Assembly (NCBI GenBank): GCA_964604465.1
Contig: CAZRYZ010000011.1
Location: forward strand, 1 to 33,745
Direction: 5' to 3'
Length of the DNA: 33,745 bases
Source of the DNA: Fluviibacter sp964604465
Lineage (GTDB): Bacteria > Pseudomonadota > Gammaproteobacteria > Burkholderiales > Rhodocyclaceae
The notes under the pieces were generated by a model. It was not told where the DNA came from, made no database searches, and saw only the letters and a list, made by a program, of their open reading frames with translations. The translations under genes were made by a program, and so were the position numbers. Below are positions 1 through 8,390 of the stretch, in pieces. The stretch's first letter is position 1, and each line of letters begins with the position of its first letter.

Positions 1-585
1 ACCGATGTGCACGATATTGATGACATTGCCCCGGCCGCGGCCGTGGTGGATGTGCTGCAGACGCCGGCGTTTCTGTGCCGACAGACCGATTTTATTGCTG
101 CCTGCGCGGCCAGTGGCAAGCCCGTCAATATCAAGAAGGGCCAGTTTCTGGCGCCGACCGATATGCAGAATGTGGTCGATAAAGCCCGGGACGCGGCCCG
201 AGACGCCGGCGTGACGGATGACACCATCATGGTGTGCGAGCGCGGTGCCTCGTTTGGTTATAACAACCTGGTATCCGATATGCGGTCGCTGGCGATCATG
301 CGCCGCACCGGTTGCCCGGTGGTGTTTGATGCTACGCACTCGGTGCAGTTGCCGGGTGGGCAGGGCAGCTCGTCGGGGGGTCAGCGTGAGTTCGTGCCGG
401 TTCTGGCACGTGCCGCCGTGGCGACGGGGATCCATGGCCTGTTCATGGAGACGCACCCGGATCCGGCTAACGCGCTATCGGATGGCCCGAATGCCTGGCC
501 GCTCGACAAGATGCCGCAATTGCTGAAGCACCTCAAAACCCTTGACCAGGCGGTCAAGGAAGCCCGAATGTTCGATCTATCCTGA
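1..585 (+). CDS. kdsA: 3-deoxy-D-manno-octulosonate 8-phosphate synthase, 3' part (5' end outside the window)
   Basis: KdsA condenses phosphoenolpyruvate with D-arabinose 5-phosphate to Kdo-8-phosphate, the first committed step of Kdo synthesis for lipopolysaccharide, in the cytosol. The frame is open from base 1 (T-D-V-H...), so the first 80-90 of the usual ~280 residues lie upstream. The visible 194 residues carry family blocks: QTPAFLCRQTDF, KPVNIKKGQFLAP, GASFGYNNLVSDMRSL, VVFDATHSVQLPGG and GLFMETHPDPANALSDGPN. The protein ends LDQAVKEARMFDLS. The GTG at position 7 is an internal Val codon and not a start. eno follows after 35 bases on the same strand. Identity is certain; only the missing 5' end limits the call. 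Confidence 0.97.
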   Translation, partial: TDVHDIDDIAPAAAVVDVLQTPAFLCRQTDFIAACAASGKPVNIKKGQFLAPTDMQNVVDKARDAARDAGVTDDTIMVCERGASFGYNNLVSDMRSLAIMRRTGCPVVFDATHSVQLPGGQGSSSGGQREFVPVLARAAVATGIHGLFMETHPDPANALSDGPNAWPLDKMPQLLKHLKTLDQAVKEARMFDLS

Positions 586-620
586 AGTACCTTTATATAT
601 CTACCTAGAAAGGCCTGACC

Positions 621-1904
621 ATGAGCGCCATTGTTGACATCATCGCCCGCGAGATTCTGGATTCGCGCGGTAATCCGACCGTTGAAGCCGACGTCCTGCT
701 GGAATCCGGCGTGATGGGTCGTGCGGCTGTGCCGTCGGGGGCCTCGACCGGCTCGCGCGAGGCCATCGAGCTGCGTGATGGCGATGCTGGCCGTTATCTG
801 GGCAAGGGCGTGATGCGCGCCGTCGAGAACGTTAACACCGAAATCAGCGAAGCGCTGATCGGCCTGGATGCGCAGGAGCAGGCGTTTATCGACAAGACCC
901 TGATTGATCTCGACGGGACGGATAACAAGGGCCGTCTGGGCGCTAATGCGCTGCTGGCCGTGTCGATGGCGGTGGCCAAGGCCGCCGCTGAGGAGTCGGG
1001 TCTGCCACTGTACCGCTACTTCGGCGGTGCCGGCACGATGTCGCTGCCGGTGCCGATGATGAACATCATCAACGGTGGTGAGCACGCCAACAATAGCCTC
1101 GATATCCAGGAATTCATGGTGATTCCGGTGGGTGCCGAGTCGTTCCGCGAAGCGCTGCGTTGCGGCGCCGAGATTTTCCATGCGCTGAAGAAGCTGCTCG
1201 ACAAGAACGGCCATTCGACCGCCGTGGGTGACGAGGGTGGTTTTGCCCCGAACCTGGGTAGCCATTCGGAAGCCCTGGAAGTGATCATGCAGGCCATCCA
1301 GAATGCCGGTTATGTGCCGGGTAAAGACGTACTGCTGGCGCTGGATTGTGCCGCCTCGGAATTCTACAAGGATGGCAAGTACCACCTGTCGGGCGAGGGC
1401 CTGCAACTGACCTCGGCCCAGTTCGTGGATTATCTGGCCACGCTGGTCGATAAGTTCCCGATCGTGTCCATCGAAGACGGCATGGCCGAAGGCGACTGGG
1501 ATGGCTGGAAGCTACTGACCGACCGTCTGGGCAACAAGGTTCAGATCGTGGGTGACGACCTCTTCGTGACCAACACCAAGATCCTGAAGGAAGGCATCCA
1601 GAAGGGCATCGCCAACTCGATCCTGATCAAGATCAACCAGATCGGTACGCTGAGCGAAACTTTTGCCGCGATCGAGATGGCCAAGCGCGCCGGTTATACC
1701 GCCGTGATTTCGCACCGCTCGGGTGAGACCGAAGATTCGACAATCGCCGATATCGCGGTAGGCCTGAATGCCGGCCAGATCAAGACCGGTTCGCTGTCGC
1801 GCTCGGATCGTATCGCCAAGTACAACCAGCTGCTGCGTATTGAAGAAGATCTGGGTGACACCGCGACCTATCCGGGTCGTGATGCCTTCTACAATCTGCG
1901 TTAA
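621..1904 (+). CDS. eno: enolase (phosphopyruvate hydratase)
   Basis: Enolase interconverts 2-phosphoglycerate and phosphoenolpyruvate in glycolysis, and in many bacteria it is also part of the RNA degradosome. The 427 residues match the family length. The N-terminus reads IVDIIAREILDSRGNPTVE, and the barrel carries the GDEGGFAPN acid block, SIEDGMAEGDWDGW, GDDLFVTN (Mg ligands), LIKINQIGTLSET (catalytic Lys) and SHRSGETEDSTIAD. A start at ATG 621 has AGAAAGG upstream as ribosome site. The product, phosphoenolpyruvate, is a substrate of the upstream KdsA, which gives the kdsA-eno pairing some metabolic sense. An AT-rich stretch (592-602) just before eno could hold its own -10 element, but I see no good -35. 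Nothing is odd in the gene. Confidence 0.98.
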   Translation: MSAIVDIIAREILDSRGNPTVEADVLLESGVMGRAAVPSGASTGSREAIELRDGDAGRYLGKGVMRAVENVNTEISEALIGLDAQEQAFIDKTLIDLDGTDNKGRLGANALLAVSMAVAKAAAEESGLPLYRYFGGAGTMSLPVPMMNIINGGEHANNSLDIQEFMVIPVGAESFREALRCGAEIFHALKKLLDKNGHSTAVGDEGGFAPNLGSHSEALEVIMQAIQNAGYVPGKDVLLALDCAASEFYKDGKYHLSGEGLQLTSAQFVDYLATLVDKFPIVSIEDGMAEGDWDGWKLLTDRLGNKVQIVGDDLFVTNTKILKEGIQKGIANSILIKINQIGTLSETFAAIEMAKRAGYTAVISHRSGETEDSTIADIAVGLNAGQIKTGSLSRSDRIAKYNQLLRIEEDLGDTATYPGRDAFYNLR

Positions 1905-1940
1905 TTCAGCCTCTGCAGGCTCGTGCTGTCGAGTTCCCGG

Positions 1941-2276
1941 ATGCGTCCTTCAACCGCCATTCTGCTGGGCCTGGCTGTGGTCATTCAGTACCCGCTCTGG
2001 CTGGGCAAGGGTGGCTGGCTGAAGGTGTGGGAGAGTGACCGGCAGCTGAGCCAGCAACGGGAAATCAATCGCCAGCTCGAGCTGCGTAATGCCGGCCTGG
2101 AGGCGGAAACCCGCAACCTGAAATCGGGGCTGGAAGCCGTGGAAGAGCGCGCCCGCTACGAGCTGGGTATGATCAAGGCCGACGAGGTGTTCTTTCAGCT
2201 GCCCAAGCGGGCAAACAGTGCGCCTACCAGTGAAATGAATGCGCCACCCCCCAAAGAGAATAAGGAATCCCAATGA
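1941..2276 (+). CDS. ftsB: cell division protein FtsB (DivIC family)
   Basis: FtsB is a bitopic inner-membrane protein that forms the FtsQ-FtsB-FtsL complex and helps activate septal peptidoglycan synthesis. From ATG 1941 the protein has 111 residues: one N-terminal membrane segment (about residues 5-20, TAILLGLAVVIQYPLWLG), then GKGGWLKVWE and a heptad-rich coiled coil with many Gln, Glu, Leu and Arg, then the family end block ARYELGMIKADEVFFQLP. A Pro/Asn-rich tail of about 25 residues follows. An in-frame GTG at 1923 would add six residues; I prefer the ATG because it places the membrane helix at the very N-terminus as in relatives. eno lies 36 bases upstream. The stop overlaps the next start (ATGA at 2273), so translation is probably coupled. 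Confidence 0.93.
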   Translation: MRPSTAILLGLAVVIQYPLWLGKGGWLKVWESDRQLSQQREINRQLELRNAGLEAETRNLKSGLEAVEERARYELGMIKADEVFFQLPKRANSAPTSEMNAPPPKENKESQ

Positions 2277-2785
2277 GTGAACTCATCCATCGCAACACGG
2301 TCGTGACCCTGGATTACAGCGTGACGGATTCGGATGGCCAGGTGGTGGACGATGGTCGTAATCCTATCCGCTATCTGCATGGTGGCTACGGCGATATTTT
2401 TGATCGCATCGAGGAAACTCTCGAGGGTAAGCATGTGGGCGATTCGGTGACCATCAAACTGCAACCGGATGAAGCCTATGGCGATTACGATTCAGAGCTG
2501 GTGCAGATCGAGCCGGCCTCGCGTTTCCCCAAGGAAACCAAGGTGGGTATGCAGTTTGAAGGCGCGCCGGAAGGCTCGGACGAAGACGATGTGGTGATCT
2601 ACCGCGTGACCGATATTGCCGACGGCAAAGTGGTGCTTGACGGTAACCACCCGCTGGCGGGTATGTCACTGGTGTTTACCTGCACGGTACGCGATGTGCG
2701 TAAAGCCACGGAAGAAGAGCTTGCTGAAGAGACCGTGGCCGACGACGCTGACGACGAGAATTCGCCCCCGGTCATCATTCACTAA
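2273..2785 (+). CDS. slyD: FKBP-type peptidyl-prolyl isomerase, SlyD-like
   Basis: This is a cytosolic FKBP-fold proline isomerase and chaperone of the SlyD/FkpB group. The 170 residues start VVTLDYSVTDSDGQVVDD and contain the flap-inserted arrangement typical of SlyD: LHGGYGDIFDRIEETLEGKHVGDSVTIKLQPDEAYGDYD, then an inserted IF-type segment, then DGNHPLAGMSLVFTCTVRDVRKATEEEL. In E. coli SlyD a His/Cys-rich tail binds nickel; here the tail is only acidic (VADDADDEN...) with a single final His, so a nickel role is not supported. The gene overlaps ftsB by four bases. It ends five bases before the convergent phosphoesterase-like gene, with no clear terminator between them. SlyD versus another FKBP subclass is the main uncertainty. 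Confidence 0.85.
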   Translation: MSELIHRNTVVTLDYSVTDSDGQVVDDGRNPIRYLHGGYGDIFDRIEETLEGKHVGDSVTIKLQPDEAYGDYDSELVQIEPASRFPKETKVGMQFEGAPEGSDEDDVVIYRVTDIADGKVVLDGNHPLAGMSLVFTCTVRDVRKATEEELAEETVADDADDENSPPVIIH

Positions 2786-2790
2786 GACGG

Positions 2791-3837
2791 TTACTGCGCC
2801 GGCCGCACCTCGGGTTGGGCGGCTTGCTCGCTAGGTTGCCCAATCGGTGGTTCGATAGGCTGTTCCGTTGGGGTTTCAGCATCGAGGGTTAGCGGCGGCC
2901 AGGGAAACGACTGGAACTTGAACTCGGTACGCCGGATGGGGTCGTCGCCAGCTTTGTCGTTACGTTCGACCCGGACTTCGACCCAACCCTGTTGGAGCGC
3001 CCCGTAGGTTTCAACGCGCGTGAAATTCTGATACGGCAGGTTGCTGGCATTTATCAGCGGGTGGTCGATACGGTGCACGCCGCTACCGCCATGAACAACA
3101 AGGATCTGGCCGGGGAACGATTCGGTTTCCTGCTTGAGCAGATCGATGAGTGGCTGGTAGCCCTGGGTCGAAGTGGCATTGTCTTCAGCGGGTTCGAAAC
3201 CTGGGTCGCCATGCATCACGATCACCAGCATGGGCGCATCACTAGCCCTGGCGACCTTAAAAGCCTCTTTGAGCCAATTCAGACCTGCCAGACTCCGCTC
3301 CTGGAATTCGCTGCTGGCTTCGGGCTGTGTTCCCCAACGGTTGTTATTGCCTGTCACGTTGAGCGTGACAAATACCGTATCGCCAACCTGCCAACGCATC
3401 AGCTCGGGGTATTGTGGCTCACGTGCCAGGGGCAGGCTCGGATCACCCAGGCTGCGGCTGCTCTGGTAGTAGGTTTTGCGCAGGAGCTGTAGGCGCTCTT
3501 CGGGTGCGAAGCGGGTGCAGAGTGTCCACTCGGCATCGCCCGGTACATAAAAGGTGGGAAGCGGCGCCCGGGCAAAGACCGGGTAGGCGGCGATCAGGTT
3601 CTGGTCCTGGCAGGTCTGGGCAGCCGGTTTAAGGCCCCCGGTAAAGATGGCGAGCTCTTCCTGCTTCTGAGCCATGTCGTCGAGCATGCCTTTGAGGTAA
3701 CCCTGTTGCTCCCCTGTCATGTAGACATCGCCGAACAGGGCAAAAGAAACACTGGCCGCCTGGACCGGCGTCATGCAGGTCAACCCGGCAAAAAGCAGGG
3801 GCATCGTCAGGCGGTGAAAGAAGTTCAGACGTTTCAT
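2791..3837 (-). CDS. exported metallophosphoesterase-like protein with degenerate metal-site motifs
   Basis: The 348-residue product starts with a signal peptide (MKRLNFFHRL, hydrophobic core, cleavage probably after VQA near residue 27) and so is likely periplasmic. The body resembles a proteobacterial calcineurin-like phosphoesterase family: FALFGD (32-37), a YVPGDAEW block (98-104), VIVMHGDPGFE and VVHGGSGVHRIDHPL. As I recall that family, these positions normally read GDIK, PGDNEW, HGDTH-RID. Here the second Asp is replaced (TGGLK, 66-70), the Asn by Ala 102, and the last His-containing block by GGSG. It may therefore be a non-catalytic relative. The C-terminus is a Pro/Glu/Gln-rich low-complexity tail. 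It starts three bases after mutS and is probably cotranscribed with it. The substrate is unknown. Confidence 0.75.
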   Translation of the reverse strand: MKRLNFFHRLTMPLLFAGLTCMTPVQAASVSFALFGDVYMTGEQQGYLKGMLDDMAQKQEELAIFTGGLKPAAQTCQDQNLIAAYPVFARAPLPTFYVPGDAEWTLCTRFAPEERLQLLRKTYYQSSRSLGDPSLPLAREPQYPELMRWQVGDTVFVTLNVTGNNNRWGTQPEASSEFQERSLAGLNWLKEAFKVARASDAPMLVIVMHGDPGFEPAEDNATSTQGYQPLIDLLKQETESFPGQILVVHGGSGVHRIDHPLINASNLPYQNFTRVETYGALQQGWVEVRVERNDKAGDDPIRRTEFKFQSFPWPPLTLDAETPTEQPIEPPIGQPSEQAAQPEVRPAQ

Positions 3838-3840
3838 CGA

Positions 3841-6564
3841 TCAAACCCGGGAGCGGTTCTTGAGATGATAAAGCAGGTCAAGTGCCTGGCGGGGGGTAAG
3901 GCTGTCGGGGTCGATGGCATCGAGCGCCTCTTGCAAGGCATGCGTTGCGGCATCGTTTGCGATAGTCGCTGCTTCTGCCGGTGGCGGCGCAGCGGCGGTT
4001 TGGTCGAAAAAGTCTTCCTGAGTCTGTTCCCCGGGGCTGAGCTGCTGGCTCACCGACTGGGCTTCGAGCGTTTGCAGGGTGCGACGGGCGTCACGAACGA
4101 CCGCCGGTGCAATGCCGGCCAGAGCCGCCACTTCGATCCCGTAGCTCTGATTGGCCGGACCGGCCTGCACGCGGTGCATGAAGACAATACGGTCGTGGTG
4201 CTCGATGGCATCGAGGTGCACGTTCTCGAGTTGTTTGAACTTCTCGCTCAGGCGGGTGAGTTCGAAATAATGGGTGGCAAAGAGTGTTAGCGATTTATTC
4301 TGGCGCAGCATCTGCTTGAGGACCGCCGAGGCGAGCGCCAGGCCATCAAAGGTGGAAGTGCCGCGGCCAATTTCATCCATGAGGACGAGGCTGCGTTCAT
4401 CGGCCTGATTCAGAATGGCTGCGGTCTCGGTCATCTCCACCATGAAGGTCGAGCGGCCGGAGGCGAGATCGTCCGAGGCGCCGATACGGGTGAATAGGGC
4501 GTTGATGCGACCGATCCGGGCTGAGGTGGCCGGTACGTAGGAGCCAATACGGGCGAGCAGCACGATCAGAGCGGTCTGCCGCATGTAGGTGGATTTGCCG
4601 CCCATGTTGGGGCCGGTAATCAGCAGGCACTGGCGATCCGGGTGCAGGCGGGTGTCGTTGTCGACGAAGGCTTTGCCTTCGCGCTGTAGCGCCTGCTCGA
4701 CGACCGGGTGGCGCCCTTCGCAGATATCGATCTCGGGGATCGGGCTGAACTCCGGACGGCACCAGTTGCGCTCACGCGCCGTGATGGCGAAGCTGCCAAC
4801 CAGATCCACTTCGGCAATATCGCTGGCCAGGTGCTTGAGCGCCGACACGTCGGGTTGCAAGGTCTGCAGTAATTCGTCGTAAAGAAGCTTCTCGCGGTTG
4901 AGGGCCCGATCTTGGGCAGAAAGGGCCTTGTCTTCGAAGGCCTTGAGTTCGGGCGTGATGTAGCGCTCGGCATTCTTGAGCGTCTGGCGACGGCGATAGT
5001 GCTCGGGCACTTTGGCAGATTGAGCCTGAGAGACTTCAATATAGAAGCCATGGACGCGGTTATATTCAACCTTGAGGGTTGGGATGCCGGTGGCCTCGCG
5101 TTCACGGGCTTCGAGCGCGAGCAGAAAATCACCACAGTGGGTCTGGATGTTGCGCAGTTCGTCCAGCTCGGCATCAAAGCCATCGGCCATGACGCCACCA
5201 TCCCGCACGTTCACGGCGGGCTCCGGGCGGATGGCGTGAGCGAGTGTTCCGGCAAGGCGTGCCGGGGTGCACAGATCGGTCAGGCGCTGCATCAGCGCGG
5301 TAAATCCTGCTTGCATCGCCGGGTCGTCACCCGCGAGCGGGTCGTTGGCCAGCTGCTGAATCTGTTCGGCCAGTGTGGGCCATTGTTGCAAGGTGTCACG
5401 CAGGCTGGCCAGTTCGCGGGGGCGGACTGATGAGAGACCGATGCGGCCGGCAATACGTTCGATATCGCAGAAGCTGTTAAGCAGCTGGCGTAGTGCATCA
5501 AGCTGCGACGGCCGATCGAGTAGCACATTGATAAAGCGATGCCGGCGGTCGGGCAGCGCGTCGTCGGCTGATGGGTGATGCAGGGCATGGCGAAGCGCCC
5601 GTGAACCCATGGCAGTGCAGGTACTGTCGAGAATGCTAAAGAGGGTGGTGCTGTCGCTACCGGGTTGGCTGGTCAGGCGCAGCGATTCGGTGAGCTCGAG
5701 GTTGCGCCGGGTGATGCCATCCATGCGCAGGTACTGATTGGGTCGTTCGACGAGGAGGGTGCTGATGCCGAGCGCGTCACTCTTTCGGAACTGGGTTGCT
5801 TCGATGTAATCGAGTAGCGCACTGGCGGCGGCAAGTGCCGGTTGGTCATCGTTCGGGTCGATGCCGAACGGGGTGAGCGATGCCACCCGGAGTGCACCGC
5901 ACAGACTGCGCTGGCCGGTTTCTGCATCAAACAACCAGGCGGCGCGGCGGGTGGCTTTGCCCTGGCTATCTGACCAGACGGCGTCTTCGGGAATAAGAAT
6001 TTCGGACGGATCGATACGCCCGAGCAGCGCCCCGATCTGCTCGGTGGCGACTTCCGCCAGAGTGATGCGGCCGGCGGCCAGGGCGACCCAGGCGGCACCG
6101 ATGCGGGCACCGGCGGGGAAGAGCGCCATGAGGTGATTCTCGCGCCGCTCGTCCATGAGTGCGGCATCGCTGACCGTGCCCGGTGTCACGATGCGTGAGA
6201 TGGCGCGTTCAACAGGGCCTTTGCTGGTGGCCGGATCACCGATCTGTTCACAGATGGCCACGGACTCGCCGGCTTTGACCAGACGGGCAATGTACTGATC
6301 GGCCGCATGAAACGGCACGCCCGCCATACGGATCGGCTCGCCATTCGATTGGCCGCGGCTGGTTAGGGTGATGTCGAGTAAACGCGCCGCTTTGACCGCG
6401 TCGTCAAAAAAGAGCTCGTAGAAATCACCCATGCGGTAAAAAAGCAGGGTGTCCGGCACGGAGGCTTTGATCGCCAGGAACTGGCGGATCATGGGCGTGT
6501 GTGCCGCATTTGCGGCACTGGCCGCATCGTTGGTTGTGGCGCTAGTGGTTTGTTTCTTGCTCAT
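3841..6564 (-). CDS. mutS: DNA mismatch repair protein MutS
   Basis: MutS finds base mismatches and small loops and recruits MutL in an ATP-dependent way. The 907 residues fit MutS1 (about 850-880), with a Thr/Ala-rich N-terminal extension of about 12 residues compared with E. coli. The mismatch-reading F-x-E motif is present (GDFYE, Phe 48 and Glu 50). The core and lever domains follow, then the ABC ATPase: Walker A GPNMGGKST at about 651-659, the LVLMDEIGRGTSTFDG block with Walker B, and the ATHYFELT switch. A C-terminal dimerisation region ends LTPRQALDLLYHLKNRSRV, matching the E. coli tetramer domain. It lies 24 bases after suhB and three before the phosphoesterase-like gene, so all three are probably one transcript. 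The gene appears intact. Confidence 0.98.
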   Translation of the reverse strand: MSKKQTTSATTNDAASAANAAHTPMIRQFLAIKASVPDTLLFYRMGDFYELFFDDAVKAARLLDITLTSRGQSNGEPIRMAGVPFHAADQYIARLVKAGESVAICEQIGDPATSKGPVERAISRIVTPGTVSDAALMDERRENHLMALFPAGARIGAAWVALAAGRITLAEVATEQIGALLGRIDPSEILIPEDAVWSDSQGKATRRAAWLFDAETGQRSLCGALRVASLTPFGIDPNDDQPALAAASALLDYIEATQFRKSDALGISTLLVERPNQYLRMDGITRRNLELTESLRLTSQPGSDSTTLFSILDSTCTAMGSRALRHALHHPSADDALPDRRHRFINVLLDRPSQLDALRQLLNSFCDIERIAGRIGLSSVRPRELASLRDTLQQWPTLAEQIQQLANDPLAGDDPAMQAGFTALMQRLTDLCTPARLAGTLAHAIRPEPAVNVRDGGVMADGFDAELDELRNIQTHCGDFLLALEAREREATGIPTLKVEYNRVHGFYIEVSQAQSAKVPEHYRRRQTLKNAERYITPELKAFEDKALSAQDRALNREKLLYDELLQTLQPDVSALKHLASDIAEVDLVGSFAITARERNWCRPEFSPIPEIDICEGRHPVVEQALQREGKAFVDNDTRLHPDRQCLLITGPNMGGKSTYMRQTALIVLLARIGSYVPATSARIGRINALFTRIGASDDLASGRSTFMVEMTETAAILNQADERSLVLMDEIGRGTSTFDGLALASAVLKQMLRQNKSLTLFATHYFELTRLSEKFKQLENVHLDAIEHHDRIVFMHRVQAGPANQSYGIEVAALAGIAPAVVRDARRTLQTLEAQSVSQQLSPGEQTQEDFFDQTAAAPPPAEAATIANDAATHALQEALDAIDPDSLTPRQALDLLYHLKNRSRV

Positions 6565-6588
6565 TGTGACAGCGCCACAGTCAGAGCA

Positions 6589-7380
6589 TCAGGCAGTCTT
6601 GAGGTGCTTCTGGACGATCTGCAGCAGCGGTGCGTGCACCTTGGGTGTGCCAGCCACCAGATCACCGGCCTTCAGGTAGTCACTATTGCCGTCGAGGTCG
6701 GTCACGAAACCACCCGCTTCCTGGATCATCAGGGTGCCTGCGGCGATATCCCACGGCGAGAGACCGAATTCCCAGAAGCCATCTAGGCGACCGGCTGCCA
6801 CATAGGCCAGATCCAGCGAAGCGGCACCGGGGCGGCGCATGCCGGCTGTTTTTTCAGTAAGCTCACGGAAGGCGCCCATGTAGGCATCAACGCGATCAAA
6901 CACGCGATAGGGGAAGCCGGTGCCGATGAGCGTATCGGCCAGACGGTCAGCCCGGCTGACGCGGACACGGCGATCATTCAGGAAGGCGCCGCGACCCTTG
7001 CTGGCGGTAAAGAGTTCGTTACGGATCGGGTCGTAAATGACGCCATGCGCGATCTGGCCCTCCTGAGCCAGCGCGATGGAAATCGCATACTGGGGGAAGC
7101 CATGGATGAAATTGGTGGTACCGTCGAGCGGATCGATGATCCATTCGAACTCGGACTTGCCGACGGTCTTGCCGGTCTCTTCGGCTAGAATGCCGTGGCT
7201 CGGATAAGCTTCGAGCAGGATTTCCTTGATGGCATCCTCGGCAGCGCGATCGACCTGGGTGACATAGTCGCTCTGACCTTTACGGGCGACCTGCAGGTTG
7301 TCGATTTCGAGCGCAGCTCGGTTGATGATCTGGCCGGCACGACGCGCGGCCTTGACGGCAACATTCAGAAAGGGATGCAT
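6589..7380 (-). CDS. suhB: inositol-1-monophosphatase / SuhB
   Basis: SuhB hydrolyses inositol monophosphate with Mg2+; in E. coli it also joins the rRNA antitermination complex. From ATG 7380 the product has 263 residues, the usual length (MHPFLNVAVKAARRAGQII...). Metal-site motifs are intact: the Glu pair in GILAEETG (63-70), DPLDGTTNF (83-91), GAASLDLAYVAAGRLDGF (185-202) and SPWDIAAG (208-215). Extending the frame upstream to 7542 would add 54 residues unlike the family and would run into trmJ, so I reject it. There is no strong Shine-Dalgarno before the ATG. A candidate promoter lies about 50 bases upstream. It heads the suhB-mutS-phosphoesterase-like unit and diverges from trmJ. Confidence 0.96.
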   Translation of the reverse strand: MHPFLNVAVKAARRAGQIINRAALEIDNLQVARKGQSDYVTQVDRAAEDAIKEILLEAYPSHGILAEETGKTVGKSEFEWIIDPLDGTTNFIHGFPQYAISIALAQEGQIAHGVIYDPIRNELFTASKGRGAFLNDRRVRVSRADRLADTLIGTGFPYRVFDRVDAYMGAFRELTEKTAGMRRPGAASLDLAYVAAGRLDGFWEFGLSPWDIAAGTLMIQEAGGFVTDLDGNSDYLKAGDLVAGTPKVHAPLLQIVQKHLKTA

Positions 7381-7432
7381 ATCAGGGACACAGAGCAGAG
7401 AGACGCGCCACACTGGCTTGTCTTGAAGCGTT

Positions 7433-7461
7433 ATTGTACCCGTTGACCGGCAGCCGGTCGA
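7433..7461 (-). promoter_or_regulatory. candidate sigma-70 promoter for suhB
   Basis: On the minus strand a TACAAT -10 element (7438 to 7433) is preceded at 17 bases by TCGACC (7461 to 7456), which shares four bases with TTGACA. Transcription would begin near 7426, leaving a leader of about 45 bases before the suhB ATG. It sits in the 138-base gap between the divergent suhB and trmJ genes. No equally good promoter for trmJ was found. Confidence 0.4.
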
Positions 7462-7518
7462 TATCAGACACGGGGAACATGGAGCAAACGCCTTGAACTT
7501 GAATGTGGGCAAAGAGAG

Positions 7519-8334
7519 ATGAGCAAGACACCTGCACGACACGCTGAAATCACTGATACCGGATCCGCGAATTTTTTATCCCGCCAGCGGATCGTGCTCT
7601 GTCGTCCTTCGCATCCGGGCAATATCGGTGCGGTCGCCCGCGCCATGAAAACGATGGGGCTTGGTTGTTCCAGCGAATCCGGGCAGGGCACACAGCTTTA
7701 CCTGGTGAACCCGCTGTGCGAGATCGACGAGGTGGCAATCCGCCGTGCTTCGGGTGCCGCAGATGTGCTGGCGACTTGCCGTGTGGTGGCGACCCTACCG
7801 GAAGCGCTGACTGGGTGTGTCGGGGTGTTCGGGATGACGGTGCGCCCGCGGGAGCTGGGCCCGGAACCGGTGCCCCCCCGTGCGGCGGTGGCACAGGCCT
7901 ATGCCCTGGGGCAGACCGGTGGCATGTCGGCCTTTGTTTTCGGGAATGAGACTAATGGGCTGACCAACGAGGAACTCCAGTTCTGCCGGGCTGAAGTGAG
8001 CATTCCGACGAATGCGGACTATGGTTCGCTCAATCTGGCGGCGGCGGTACAGATCATGACGTTTCTGATGCGTGAGCAATCGGCGGCGCTGGCGGTGCCC
8101 CATGCAGGGGCAACCCGTTATGCCTCGGAACGGGCGGCATCGGATGCCGTGGAGGGGTTCTATCAGCAACTGGAAACCGCACTGATTGCCACGGGCTTTC
8201 ATGACCCGGAACGGCCACGGCGGTTGATGCCGAAGATCCGACGGATTTTCGAGCGCTCACGTCTTGAAGTGGATGAGGTGAATATCCTCCGGGGTATTGT
8301 CGGAGCGCTGACAGCACAGAAGAAGGTTGATTAA
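7519..8334 (+). CDS. trmJ: tRNA (cytidine/uridine-2'-O-)-methyltransferase TrmJ
   Basis: TrmJ 2'-O-methylates position 32 of several tRNAs using S-adenosylmethionine. The 271 residues show the SPOUT (knotted) methyltransferase signature: RIVLCRPSHPGNIGAVARAMKTMGL (motif 1), VFGNETNGLTNEEL (motif 2) and SIPTNADYGSLNLAAAVQIM (motif 3), with a C-terminal helical extension ending RLEVDEVNILRGIVGAL as in TrmJ. After the first motif there is an insert of roughly nine residues (GCSSESGQG) before QLYLVNP, where relatives I recall run straight on. Start ATG 7519 has only a weak purine-rich ribosome site (AAAGAGAG). The gene diverges from suhB. Its stop overlaps the -35 of the likely cysE promoter. Confidence 0.93.
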   Translation: MSKTPARHAEITDTGSANFLSRQRIVLCRPSHPGNIGAVARAMKTMGLGCSSESGQGTQLYLVNPLCEIDEVAIRRASGAADVLATCRVVATLPEALTGCVGVFGMTVRPRELGPEPVPPRAAVAQAYALGQTGGMSAFVFGNETNGLTNEELQFCRAEVSIPTNADYGSLNLAAAVQIMTFLMREQSAALAVPHAGATRYASERAASDAVEGFYQQLETALIATGFHDPERPRRLMPKIRRIFERSRLEVDEVNILRGIVGALTAQKKVD

Positions 8335-8355
8335 AAAACTCGGGATTAGTACAAT
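8327..8355 (+). promoter_or_regulatory. strong candidate sigma-70 promoter for cysE
   Basis: TTGATT (8327-8332) and TACAAT (8350-8355) are separated by exactly 17 bases. The -35 overlaps the trmJ stop codon (8332-8334). Transcription should begin near 8362, giving a leader of about 58 bases before cysE. This is among the best sigma-70-like promoters in the window. Confidence 0.6.
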
Positions 8356-8365
8356 GAGCGTCAAT

Positions 8366-8390
8366 GACCCGCTTGGGGGTCTGCCTTTTT
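8366..8390 (+). terminator. hairpin plus T5 tract: weak trmJ terminator or cysE leader attenuator
   Basis: GACCC (8366-8370) pairs with GGGTC (8377-8381) around a six-base loop, followed after four bases by TTTTT (8386-8390). It begins 10 bases after the -10 of the cysE promoter, so it would form at the very 5' end of the cysE mRNA as well as ending read-through from trmJ. The stem is only five pairs, so termination would be weak. Confidence 0.35.

Noticed and set aside
381..1406. 341-codon open frame antisense to eno
   Set aside because: It lies wholly opposite kdsA and eno, matches no family and reflects the codon bias of the real genes.
1908..1921. Five-pair hairpin AGCCT-CTGC-AGGCT between eno and ftsB
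   Set aside because: No T-run follows and the genes are closely spaced, so I do not call a terminator.
7381..7542. Upstream in-frame extension of suhB
   Set aside because: It would cross the divergent promoter region and run into trmJ; SuhB proteins start at the MHPFLNVAVKAAR block.
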